A stretch of 64,000 nucleotides of DNA from Scleroderma bovista (Eukaryota; Basidiomycota; Agaricomycetes; Boletales; Sclerodermataceae), in the NCBI GenBank assembly GCA_037178675.1, contig JAYMGJ010000213.1:1-64000 (forward strand). The letters run 5' to 3'. A program made the position numbers and the translations under genes. Below, in pieces: positions 9,819 through 20,647 of this stretch (positions are counted from its first letter, which is position 1; every line of letters starts with the position of its first letter). Under the pieces are notes generated by a model that was not told where the DNA came from, ran no database searches, and worked only from the letters and a program-made list of their open reading frames with translations.

Positions 9819-12800
9819 TCACTGAGCTGAACTGGGCTGGTGTATGAATGGAATGACGCACAATAGATCCCAGGGCATCATAGGAATAGTTTCATCAATG
9901 ACGCACTTCTGAACAGCAGATACATAGATAACATGATCTTGACTTGGAGGGAGGTGGATTTCGAAGTGATAGAGTATCTTGCAGGGCAGCACAGGCGCCC
10001 TTCCCACTGCAATTCCAGCAAACTGGTCTGTATCAGTTCTTGTAGCTGTTGCTGACCCAAATCTGATGCCGTCTTTGGTGATGAATGGGAGAACTCGGGT
10101 TGACCATGCTGCAAAAAGAATATTTGTTCCTGGTTCAGCCGTCATGTCATCGACAATCCTGAGATCTGGGTACTCGTTTTGGAGATAAGTGATGATTAGC
10201 TGATATACGACCGGGTGTTCTAGGTTCCGTAGGTTCGAGAACTTCACCTTACCCAAAGATTTGGGTGCAATGATAGCGGCTGTTGTCATAATATGGCAAG
10301 ATCAGAATCCCAGCTGACACTGTGTGACGTACCAGATGTGAAGTGTGCAATCTGATTGCGCAATGTTCCTCGATCCATACCCTTCTGATTCATGGCACGT
10401 TGGACCACTTTATGCTCCTTGAGAGATGCATCTGACGGTAGTGATATTGCCTAATAGGAAGCCTGAGGGTGTAGACACATTAACTCGGCTGAAAGAGTCA
10501 CTTACTAACTCATACAAACGGTGCTTTTCAATCCAATCACGTGCCAACAAATATTCCATTTCACTTCCCAGTGTATGACCATTGAGATTCACGTCCTCTA
10601 AGACACCATTAAAGCATTCAAAGCCAAATAACCATGTGGTGTAGGCTGGACCATATTGCCAAAAGACAACTGAGTAATGCATCGCAAGGTGGCTGTTTAT
10701 GGTTTGGTGGACCCCCAGAGACTGCAAGCCTTGGCAATACAACTGCAGATAGGACTGCCCACGGTCAACGTCAGTGATGGAGATTGATCTACTTGCAAAA
10801 ATTCGCTCAGACACCAAAAGATACAATGTGAGCTTGTATATTCTGTAGAGATCGCGTGTGAAGGTTGGCCGAGCCTTGGCATTGGCAGGAATAGGTGGTG
10901 CAGAGGATCGTATCTTGCCATTGTGATCACACCAGCATATCCAGAGTACAAAGGGCAGAACATTTGCAAGCCAGCGCCATTGATCTGCCTTGGGAAGGGC
11001 ATGGTCGTCGTCAAGCTTGAAAAGGTATGAGCATTGATACAGAGTAGTACAAAAATCATTGATAACATGCGTTCTTTGGCAATCATCCAATGCCAGATGG
11101 CCAGATAATCTGGTTGATTGTTGCTTGATAGAGCTCCCAGCCTGCTGAATTCAAAAGATATCCTGCTGTGATGACATCAAATAGGAACCGCTTGACAAGG
11201 GCTACGAACAATGCAGCATGAGCCAGGGACACACTCAAAGTACAGTAGACTACATCAAAATGCATTAGGTATGCATGCATAAAATAGGTAGTGCATCAGA
11301 TTTCCCTGGAACCGAGTTGGGACCCACTCAAAATTGCTCATCTGTGCATAATGCAAAGTGCAAGCATTGTGGTGAAATTTATGCATTATGAGCACTACCA
11401 ATTGAATGGCCTGGGCTGAGCAGGGCAAGGTGTTGCATTCAAATCAACTAAAATATGCCCTACCACTACCTGTAAGACATATTCAAAGTTAACACACATC
11501 TGACCAAGGTCAATTACATCTAAAATATATAAGGAGCAATTGCTGGTGGATGTGTCTGCATCAAGTCATAGTACAAGTGGAACTAAGTGGATACAATTGA
11601 TGGCTGGTGGCACTTCGTCATCGTCATTGGGTGGGTAGCGCCAATGTGGCAGTGATGGTTGATGTTGGTGTTGGTGTTGTCATGGTCATAGTCTCAATGT
11701 TATTCTCATTACAGGCAGTGGTATGGCGTCATTGTGGTCGTGGTGATCTATCAGCTTGGTTGTTGTTTGTGGTAGTCCAGCATTGGTTGTGGTGATGATC
11801 CTAGCATCGGTTGCCATCGTGGTTGTGACAGTCAACATTGGTGGTGGCATTGTCATCATTGACACCGAATGACGGTGGCGGCACCGACTTGTTCTCGTCC
11901 TTGTTGTCAACAATAGCACGGCATCGTGTCTTTGTCAACACTAGTCACAACATGTCACACGGATGTCACATAGGCGTGACAAAAGCCTTGTGCATAAACG
12001 ACCTAATGCATAAACTTTTGGCAGTCCCATTGAGATGCATTATGAGGTAGTCTACTGTAATACTATACCATAAAAGTTGTGCATGAAGTCGATTGGTGAG
12101 CGCCGAGCAGGTAGCCAACCGGGAAGATCATTGAGTACTGAATATCGGACTCCATGGGTGTCAAGAATCTTCTTGCGTTTATTCTTTGTTGTCGCCAATT
12201 TTGATTCGTGCGCGTGGGCAAGTTGCTTCCAGTCGTCTCGCATCTGAAAGCCTAATGGAACAAGGGATATGGTTAATCAGCACTTTAGTATAAGACCACT
12301 TGCTCTGAATATCGTAGGCCCTTGGAGTGTCGATGTCACACAGCTGGATGAAACAGAGGTTACAAGGGTGCGTCTTGTGACTATGCCCTGCGGTGCCTGT
12401 GACCTTGCGGGTAGCCGGAATGTCCGAGTTCTCGCATAGTACTCCAACGTGAACATCCTTGGGGCATCTGTAGCCATATACTCGCATTTGCATTCCTCCG
12501 AGTCCAGGTCATCCCATAAGATAACATTCTTGTGACTGTTATGCTCAGCATACCTTTGTAGAGAGCATGAAGATTGTTTGTGAGTGGCTCAAGGCAATGA
12601 TTGAGGTTCTCAAGACTGGGCTCTTTCGGCCCAGGGATGACAAGTGCAAGGTGGACATTTTGGGTAAGGAACCTGACTGACCGGTGTAAATTGTTGAACG
12701 AGACATAAACTGCACCTGCGGAGTGAGGCCGGTTATCTGTGATACCAAACCTTGTAAGAATCTCAGTATATTTCTATGGACTATGTAATCCCAGATCGAG

Positions 12801-14074
12801 TAAACAGAAAGTTACCAGTCAATGTTGATCGTCAAGCCAAGGCCAATGTCAGATGAGAAGAGTGAGCGACGAGATCCTGGTGATTCCTCGACGTCTTGAA
12901 TGGTACCATCGGGGAAATATATCCGCTTGAGGCCAATTTCAAGGCGTGTCCATTCAGATCCATCGTATATATCGTGCATCTGTTCATCATCAGATAGCGG
13001 TGGACGTGGGCCTTTGTCCTGAGAGGTGTCCCGCATTGCCTCAACAAAGGTTGGCCGCAAAAGAAAACGTTGTATCGCCTTCACAAGTGAGCAGTATATG
13101 AGGTATTTCACAGGGACACGCTTGAGTCGCACATCGTCACTATGAGAGTTGGTACTACACTCGCATTTGGTGCGGTATACAGTCCCCTTGCACTGCGGAA
13201 CCTTGCACTGTGGTGATTCAAGTGCGTCAATGTCCTTCCAGGTGTAAGACTTGTAACATTGATCGCATATGGGTATCTTTGATATGAAGTCATCGACTTG
13301 CAGGCCTAGGTGCTTCTTTACAGTCGCGACAGAACGCCGTGGGACAGGGAATGTGGGTAGTAATCCACATAATTCGATGAGATCAAGGCCATCTTGCAGT
13401 TGATTGGTCGCCCCTGCAATGGTAGTCGATCCAATGATATGGGCAGCCGCAACTTGAAGATAGAGTAATCAGATTGGTGGTGTTTGCTGAAATGCTGGTA
13501 CGAGTTCTTGAAGGTCTTCGTCTTGGAGAGATGGCTCTCCACACAGACCAGAAGGGACAGCGGTTGGAGTACATTGTGAAGAAATATCGGACAGTATGGG
13601 GTCCTGCAAATGCTGTTGAGGATCATCCGAGGCTGTTGGTAGTCGATCATCGATTGGTAGTTGATCACCGTCAACCGGCTCGAATTCGGGTGTATTTGCG
13701 ACGCCATTGTCCCAAGCCTGGTAGTTATCCATAGTAGAGACATTGGAGTGGCCGTCGTCAACTTCGTTACCAAGTGGCTCTGGCATAGGATGAACACCCT
13801 GGACTTGGGAGACAGTAGACTGCTCAGAGCATGTCGTGGATGGGTCATGATTACTACAGTCTGCTGTGATGGGCGGCACAACAACCAGAAGTGGGTGCAC
13901 ATACTGGGTTGAGCTAGGAGGTCTGCTTGCTGACTTCCGTAACGTTGGCACTACTCTTGACTCGGAATCGCGCTTGCCATGTCGCCAGCGCGTGTGGGGT
14001 GTGACCATAGAGGGCCCCGAGTGCCCATGTGTTGTTTTGCGACAAAGCGTGCATATACATGATACGAGCATCAC
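9819..14074 (-). pseudogene. Tnp2 (Plavaka/CACTA-like) transposase, inactivated
   Basis: Cut-and-paste DNA transposase of the fungal Tnp2 group. Recognisable parts in order: N-terminal Cys pair (CICTLC at ~14060); a Zn-binding C-x2-C...C-x4-C segment (CDQCYKSYTW, ~13.2 kb); DWFGIT...NNL and IPGPKEPSLE (~12.7-12.6 kb); GHSHKTHPCNLC and PIDFMHNFYG (~12.4-12.07 kb); KRFLFDVITAGYL (~11.2 kb); ADQWRWL, YGPAYTTWLFGFE...NGH (~10.98-10.58 kb); C-terminal RFGSATATRTD and MPWDLL (~10.0-9.84 kb). Introns follow the family's short pattern (for example 12815-12751). Two TGA codons interrupt exonic frame: 13471-13469 and 11085-11083; both stand where Arg (CGA) fits the surrounding family pattern. An 815-bp element lies in one intron. 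Start taken at 14074; an upstream exon is possible. Element ends not found. Confidence 0.8.
11243..12057. mobile_element. Non-autonomous TA-flanked inverted-repeat element (MITE)
   Basis: Starts CAGTAGACTAC-A-TCA-A-AATGCAT and ends with the reverse complement of CAGTAGACTAC-C-TCA-T-AATGCAT, flanked on both sides by TA (11241-11242 and 12058-12059). The TA duplication and the CAGT terminus fit a Tc1/mariner-type mobiliser. The 815-bp interior has no transposase; it has a GTTGNT-rich low-complexity stretch around 11620-11850. It lies wholly within an intron of the Tnp2 gene (12068-11202); removing it with one TA leaves a 50-nt GT-AG intron. Confidence 0.85.
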
Positions 14075-14279
14075 CTGGCCGAAAGTGATGGGTCAGAAAG
14101 CGTATTTGGAACAGACACTCACCTTCTCCTTCGTTGTAGCAGGTGTTTCATTGCATTTGAATGAGCTGCCCAAGCAAATGCAAGACTTAGAGATCAGAAA
14201 GGACAGCGGACATGTTGGTGTTATCAATAAAATATGGTAAATAAATAAATGGAGAGACAGGGTTATCCTCTGACAAAAC

Positions 14280-15180
14280 ACGCGGGGGTACGATGGCCAT
14301 GGCTATAATCTTGGTATGATGTGGATATGATCTGATGATTCGTGCAAAGCTCGAGGGTATCTAGGATATTGGTATAATAAGCAGCGGATATCGCACGAAC
14401 CAGCAAGTTCGTTCCAAATGCGTGCGTCACATAATTTTCCTTTTTCCCCTCTGCAGAGGTTACGCATACTCAGAAGCATCGATTTCAGGCAGCAATGGCA
14501 CTGAGCAATACATGATAGATTTCCATCGGTCTGTGAGCGCCATGGCTTCCTGTATGTCTGTTATTGCTGGTCAAACCTACTGTATCTGATATGCAAAGCA
14601 CCAGCTCCCGGAGGGCCAATAGTTGGCAGGATGCCCCGACGGACCAAGCTTCAGGACAGTGCGTCCAAGTACAATGAACTTGCCCCGGTATGTACTATGC
14701 TACCCTTCCTGCATTTCTGTATTCGCCATGGAATGCATGAAAGTACGAATGGATCGCTGATCATGGCGTTCTGATTGTATCAGCTTGTTTACTCCTCCAA
14801 GTCAGGAGTCCCTTGAAGAAATTTGGCATTGTCAGGATGCCCCCGCTGACAGAGTTCGGATGCAGTCCTTTCAACGGCGATGGCCTGCCAGAGGTGTCCC
14901 CTTGTCGCCGGAACCAGTTCCAAAGGCAACACGCAAGATCCTATGTGCCCTAGTCACTGTGACCAGTTCTTCAGGTCAGAAATGGCATTTTGCTTCTGGA
15001 ACTGGTAGTCGATAAGTTTCGGAGGGATCCTGGCCGATGAGAGTTGCCCGAAATGGATAGTGTCGGTCGTCCCATGGCCTGTTGAAGTCCACCTCCGTGC
15101 GTGGCTTATCAACCATCTCCGCGGGGTCGCTCTCGAAGCCATGGCTGAGGGTTGTTTGAGGTGTTCTTGTAGTAGACGGC
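14280..15180 (-). pseudogene. Decayed TPR-repeat gene remnant, copy 1
   Basis: No intact frame. The sequence matches, with many changes, the block at 17.5-18.4 kb (shared strings such as CAGCTCCCGGAGG and CCCGACNNACCAAGC). Conceptual minus-strand reading shows broken pieces of the TPR pattern found in the 41-42 kb TPR-HET gene (FQKQNA-SDL, DNAIAVGQ-type units). It is the 3' flank of gene D in a duplicated unit. Confidence 0.5.
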
Positions 15181-15383
15181 TCGTAATGTGATCATCTCCA
15201 AATCTACACTACTACGTTGAGGCTTGACACCGAGAACCTTGCACGTTACCCATAGAAAAAAGGGTTACTGCAATTCCAATTTTTGTCACCCTCGAGTCTG
15301 CTGGCCCATCGGAGATTATAGTAAACTAAATCCTATGATAAGAAAAGCTCGAAAGTAAGAATCAGAAACCAAGCAGTTATTTT

Positions 15384-16560
15384 CTACCCCTCTACATTTG
15401 ACCAGTCGTTGACCTGTGGGCCAGTGGTCCCATGAATAGTATCCATGTGGACCATCCGCGTCATCCCAGACAAATGGTCGAGTACAAAGGATGTCGCCCT
15501 TCTCTTCATCTCGGAACATAAAAAATAAAGGTTACGTGCCGCAAAGACTGTGACCCATACTATCCCGAAAAATATTCCAAACAAGACGCCTACCGCTGCA
15601 ACCACGGATGCCGCCGCCACAACCACTAGCACAGGGCTGAATGCTAAAATGAGTCCGATCCACCAATGCTGCATCGTCCATGTCTCGGGTGCACCATCAA
15701 CAAGAGGTACAGCCGATCCAATTGTCTGGTTCAGGCACTCGAGCAACTTCGTATCGATATTCTGTGGAAGACGTGAATCTGACACAGACCCATTACCGCT
15801 GAATGTCGCAGAATTATTGTACCCATCGAGCGTGAGCACAGTGCTACTTGCACGGTAGTATTGAATGGCCTGTTGTGGCTTTGGTGCATGCTGCGAGTCC
15901 GCATCGAATGGAGAAGATGTTCCCAAGCTGGACAGGTAATCGGAGCAGTTGTAACTGACCGTCTGAACGAGGTAGTCAACTGTGCTCTGGTCGGATATGA
16001 CGCGAAACTTGGTCTTCAGCTTTTCCGAGTTGGAGATGAAGAGAGCTTCCATAAGTGGGCCGCCGAAACGAGTGGTGTTGGAGGATTCACCATACTGTAA
16101 GGATATGTATGTGAGATGGGGGAAGGGAGGATGGAAACGACTCACTTCTGAGCCATCAAGATATGGCTGGATGCTGCTTGCATTTCTCGACCATACAACA
16201 GGCCAGTACCAGAACGGAAGAGGTCTACCTACAACACCACGACCTTCAATACCGGGGTATCCACTCCCATATGCCCTTCATTCTATATGATTAAAAATGG
16301 GGAACGATGATGAAGCCACGGAGGTCCACTTACTTTGTCCCAAATATCTGGTCACGCGTCCCACCACCAACACTGCGTCCTGCGAATGGGTGTCCTTCAG
16401 GAATGATGGTTGAGTTTCCTCCACCATGACCGTAACCATAAGCATTCGGATCGCTCTTTCCAAGTGAATCTCCACTGAGGGGAACCTCTACTTCTTCGGA
16501 TTGGCGACGTCTAAGGCGTCCGGAGTGCGAGTGTGACTTGGACAAGAGGGGAAGGTACAT
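15384..16560 (-). CDS. Gene D: membrane protein with N-glycosylation sites
   Basis: Three exons, 16560-16334, 16275-16146 and 16094-15384 (introns 58 and 51 nt), 355 residues. N-terminal half: Gly-rich stretch ending in GGGTRDQIFGT, then YGSGYPG and PFWYWPVVW motifs, a layout I associate with a lineage-specific family of Agaricomycete membrane proteins of unknown role. Middle: many N-x-S/T sites (NAS, NTT, NCS, NNS, NGS, NQT), consistent with a secretory-pathway lumenal domain. Residues ~262-305 form a long hydrophobic block (one or two membrane spans), then a ~45-residue tail. No N-terminal signal peptide is visible, so membrane entry would rely on the C-terminal span. Gene E is a tandem copy with identical exon 1 and exon 2 lengths. 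Confidence 0.75.
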
Positions 16561-16649
16561 GTGGCCAAGCAGGAAGAACGGTTATCGGAGAGGGGTGTTT
16601 TATACGACCCCCTAACTCCTAGGGTTCAGGCAGTTCCCGGTAGCGTTTA

Positions 16650-17084
16650 TTAATCACGGCATAGGTAGTGGTGTTGTGTCGTCCTACTTACTGACTTTGC
16701 GACACCAATCCAGCATGGCTCAGGTACGAACAGCGGTTGTGGGTCTAAGGATCCCGCGATTTCCGGCAGTTGGAGAGTGTGCGAATGACACTCAATGATG
16801 TTGTTGGGACTGCTGTGTGAAAAGCCGCACCAGCATGACTCCGACATCATCGATACGGTTATAGGTTTAGAAATTCGACCTTGTCTTCCTCGCCAGCAGA
16901 GTATGCCTCGGCCCGTATGGTTCAATTCGAAGAAGTCGCCGCCTACGATACAGCAACACGGGGTCTGATCAGAGATCCCGCTCAAAGTTCCATCACTGGT
17001 CCCCAATATGACAAATGATAAAAATATGACACCAAGTGCGAGAAATGCGATAACGAACCTGATCAAGTTGGTTGGGTTAGCCAC
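16650..17084 (-). other. Chimeric ORF: membrane segment joined to a gene F fragment
   Basis: A 144-codon open frame. Residues 7-28 form one strong hydrophobic segment; residues ~75-130 (SESCWCGFSH, AGSLDPQPLFVPEPCW) match an internal part of gene F at about 21280-21450, with ~80 % identity by eye. The first part has no match elsewhere in the window. It probably arose when a fragment of gene F was copied here; expression is not shown by the sequence. Confidence 0.4.
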
Positions 17085-17509
17085 CGATTGTTGTGCCTAA
17101 GTCTGACGATGACGTCTTGCTGTGTCCGAGGGTGTCTCAACGACTTTAAATACTACTGACATGCAGTCAAGTAGTGTTCTCCTTCGTTTTCTTCGTCGCA
17201 AACGTGGCTACAGGTGGGCGTGGCGTGTTGCATCGACAAAGAGAGCAGATATATATTTAGGTGGTACCGGCGTTGCGCTATGTAACAGCACGTTATTCGA
17301 ACGGGGCTAAGAGCTGTTGGCATGATGTTCTTCGCACTGGATTGGTCGGTTTATGGGGACCACGACACTGTACTTGCCGAACTGGAAATGTTGATAAATG
17401 TTGCACTGTACGGCAAAGCGCAGTTAACGATACGGTTTTGTTGCAAAGCACAAAGGGTGCAATAAAAGTAGGAGCGAGTGCGTGAACCCGACTTCGACTT
17501 CTTTCGAAA
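17085..17509. other. Gene-free stretch upstream of the gene D unit
   Basis: Nothing recognised: no splice-consistent frame, no repeat beyond the junction of the two 3.3-kb duplicated units. Confidence 0.4.
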
Positions 17510-18450
17510 ACAGGCAGTAATGGCACTGGAGCAATACAGGACGATCATCAGATGGATCGGTCTGTGAGCGTCATGGCCTCCGCTCGTTGGTCAGATCCAT
17601 CTGATACGTAAAGCGTCAGCTCCCGGAGGGACAATGGTTGACAGAATGCCCCGACAAACCAAGCTCCAGGACAGTGCGCCCAAGTACAATGAACTCCCAC
17701 AGTTCTGTTACCTTTTCCGCCTTTCTGTATTCGCCATGAAATGCACGAGAATACGAATTGATCGCTGATGGAGTTCTGATACAACCCGTTCAAACGCGAT
17801 GGCCTCCTCCAAGTCGGGAGTCCCCCTTGTCGCTGGAACCTGTCCCAAAGGTAACGTACAAGATTGTGGGGCAACAAAGATCGTGGCTTGTCGATTGGGT
17901 GGTGGAGTTCTAGCATGCAGCGATTGGCAGCATGACCATTGATCAACCAGTTCATCCAGACCAAAAATGGCATCCCGTTCCCGGAACAACCCCCTGGCAG
18001 AGGTAGTTGAAAAAAGCACAAGAGGTAGAGAGGTTCGACACGATCTGGGTGTCCACGCTCGAACGCGGCCTGTCCAACGGCGATGGCGTTATCCAAGCCA
18101 GAGACGTTTCCTTGTCGTCAGAGCCTGTTCCAAAGGCAACACGCAAGACCATGGAGCAACGAAGATCGTACCGTAGTGCCCTAGTCACCGTGATCAGTTC
18201 ATTCAGGTCAGAAGTGGCATTCTGCTTCTGGAACCGCTCCTCAAGGCAGTTGATGAACACTGAGCTTCGGAGAGGCGCTGGCCAATGAGGGTTGCCCGAA
18301 ATGGATACTCGTGGTTGTCGAAGTCCAACCATCGCCGAGGTCATTCTCGAGGGCCATGGCTGAGGACGTTCTTGTGGTAGACCTTTTAACCTGGTTGTGA
18401 TCAGAGTCGTCTCCAAATCGACAATATTCGGGTTTTGGAATGTCCGGCAA
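17510..18450 (-). pseudogene. Decayed TPR-repeat gene remnant, copy 2
   Basis: Longer and better preserved than copy 1. Minus-strand fragments include DNAIAVGQAAFERGHPDR and LEERFQKQNATSDLNEL, each a recognisable half of the ~45-residue TPR unit of fungal TPR-CHAT/TPR-HET proteins, but stops and frame changes separate them. It is the 3' flank of gene E as copy 1 is of gene D. Confidence 0.55.
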
Positions 18451-18695
18451 AACTTGTCCGGCGCCTTGTCCGGCGCCTTAGCGGGGATTCAATTGGAGTC
18501 TCTCTCGTCTTCCCTATACCGTATCCCTACCGTAGCTACAGATCCGGTACCCACTAATAGTTCTATGCATTCACGGTGTCTAGAACATGATGTATCATAT
18601 GCCCTCTCCAAATCTACACTGCTTCGCATTACATCATTAGGAATTGAAAGGATTAAGTGAAGAGTAAGAATTATTAGCAACCAAGTAGCTATTTT

Positions 18696-19853
18696 CTACT
18701 CCTCTACACTCGACCAGTCATTGACCTGTGGGCCAGTGGTCCCAGACGTACGGACTGTCATCCCAGACGAACAGTTGATTACAACGAATGCCACCCCGCT
18801 CTGCATCTTGGAATATAAGCAAGCAAAGACATTTGCCACAAGGGTCGTGATCCATCGTATCCCAAGTAATAATTTAACGAATATTGGTGTCAGAACTCCC
18901 AATCTCATCGCCACAATCATAAAGACAGAGCCGAATGTTATTATGATTCCTATCCACTGATGTTGCATCATCCATGTCTCGGGTGGAACTTCAACAAGAG
19001 GCACAGCCGATCCAATCGTCTGGTTCAGACACTCGAGGAACTTCGTATCGATATTCTGTGGAAGAGGTGAATCTGACACAGACTCATTACTGCTGAATGT
19101 CGCAGAGTTATTGTACCCATCGAGCGTGAGCACAGTGCTGCTTGCACGGTAATACTGTATGGCCTGTTGTGGCTTTGGCGCGTGCTGTGAGTTCGCATCG
19201 AATACAGAAGATGTTACCCAGTGGTCGTCGGACATATAATCGGAGCAGCTGTAACCGACTCTACGAATGAGATAGTCAACTGTCGTCTGATCGGATATGA
19301 CGTGAAACTGGGTCTTCAGTTTCGAGTCGGAGATGAAGAGGGCTTCCTGAAGTGGGCCGCCGAAACGAGTGGTGTTAGAGGAGTCGCCGTACTGTAAGGA
19401 TATGTATGAGAGATGGGGGAAGGGAGGATGGAAGCGACTCACTTCTGAGCCATCAAGATATGGCTGGATGCTGCTTGCATTTCTCGACCATACAACAGGC
19501 CAGTACCAGAACGGAAGAGGTCTACCTACAACACCACGACCTTCAATACCGGGGTATCCACTCCCATACGCCCTTGGCATATTCTTAAAATGAGGAAACA
19601 ACGATGAAGGAAAGCGGTCAACTTACTTTGTCCCAAATATCTGGTCACGTGTCCCACCACCAACACTGCGTCCTGCGAATGGGTGTCCTTCAGGAATAAC
19701 AGCTGAGTTTCCTCCACCATAACCATAACCATAGGCTTCTGCATCACTCTCTCCAAGTGAATCTCCGCTGAGGGGAACCTCTTCTTCGGTCTGGCGACGT
19801 TCAAGGCGTCTGGAGTGGGAGTCCTTGAACTTGGACAAGAGGGGAATGTACAT
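18696..19853 (-). CDS. Gene E: membrane protein, tandem paralogue of gene D
   Basis: Three exons, 19853-19627, 19572-19443 and 19391-18696, 350 residues; exons 1 and 2 are 227 and 130 nt exactly as in gene D. Same Gly-rich N-terminus with GGGTRDQIFGT, same NCS/NNS/NQT glycosylation sites. The divergence is concentrated in the hydrophobic block (residues ~262-310) and the tail, where the two proteins share little. An in-frame ATG lies 45 codons upstream at 19988; I prefer 19853 because it aligns with the start of gene D. Confidence 0.75.
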
Positions 19854-20647
19854 GTGGTCGAGTAAAGAGAACTGTATTGGGGGTGTCCAACTGAAATTTA
19901 TGGGACCTCCTAACTCCTGGGACTCAGGCAGCAACATAAATCCCCTAGTAACACTTCCCAGGTGAGTGGACATCACGGGATTGCGCAAGGTGCCTTGCGA
20001 TCAGCGTAAACTTTTCGAGAGGTGACTTGAAGAATCAAAGATACCAATACGATCTGCCGCGCAGCGAGCCAAACACTTTTCGAGATGTACATCCTACTCG
20101 AAATGCCGCCTGCGTCGGCAGAACCCTTGCTCACGAATGGAAATCCAAATTGTAACTACTGAAGTGTATCGAAAGGTTCACATTGACAAGTTGCAAAGTA
20201 AGTCAAATGAATCACACGGTACCAAAGAAGGCAAAAAGTTCTGTCGTGATATGTTCCCACGATTTAACGACATCCCAGAACCCTTTGCTCTGCGAGCAAG
20301 GGAATTAAGCTGTTCGTCCTAATCCTCTCTCTCGACTCCTATAATAATCCTGATACACAGGACTGTCTGATTTGTGCGCTTTCGCCATTACCATTACCTC
20401 GACCACGACCAGCATGAGGGCCACACGACAATGGCATGTACTCTTGCTACCCCTCCGCGTTTCTCCTGTCGCTACTGTCCCCTCGCTCACGCCCACGACT
20501 CCTCTCCTTCAGCATTGGATGGAAAGTAAGAAAGAAGCATGTGCTCGGTTCATACATGTCTACAAAGCCAGAAGGGTATGAAACAGTGGGCTCGTAGCAG
20601 GGGGGCGATGTATGTAGATGATATATACAGACCACTAGATACCCCCC
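19854..20647. other. Gene-free stretch between gene E and gene F
   Basis: Contains the presumed promoter of gene E and the 3' flank of gene F. No gene or repeat recognised. Confidence 0.4.
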
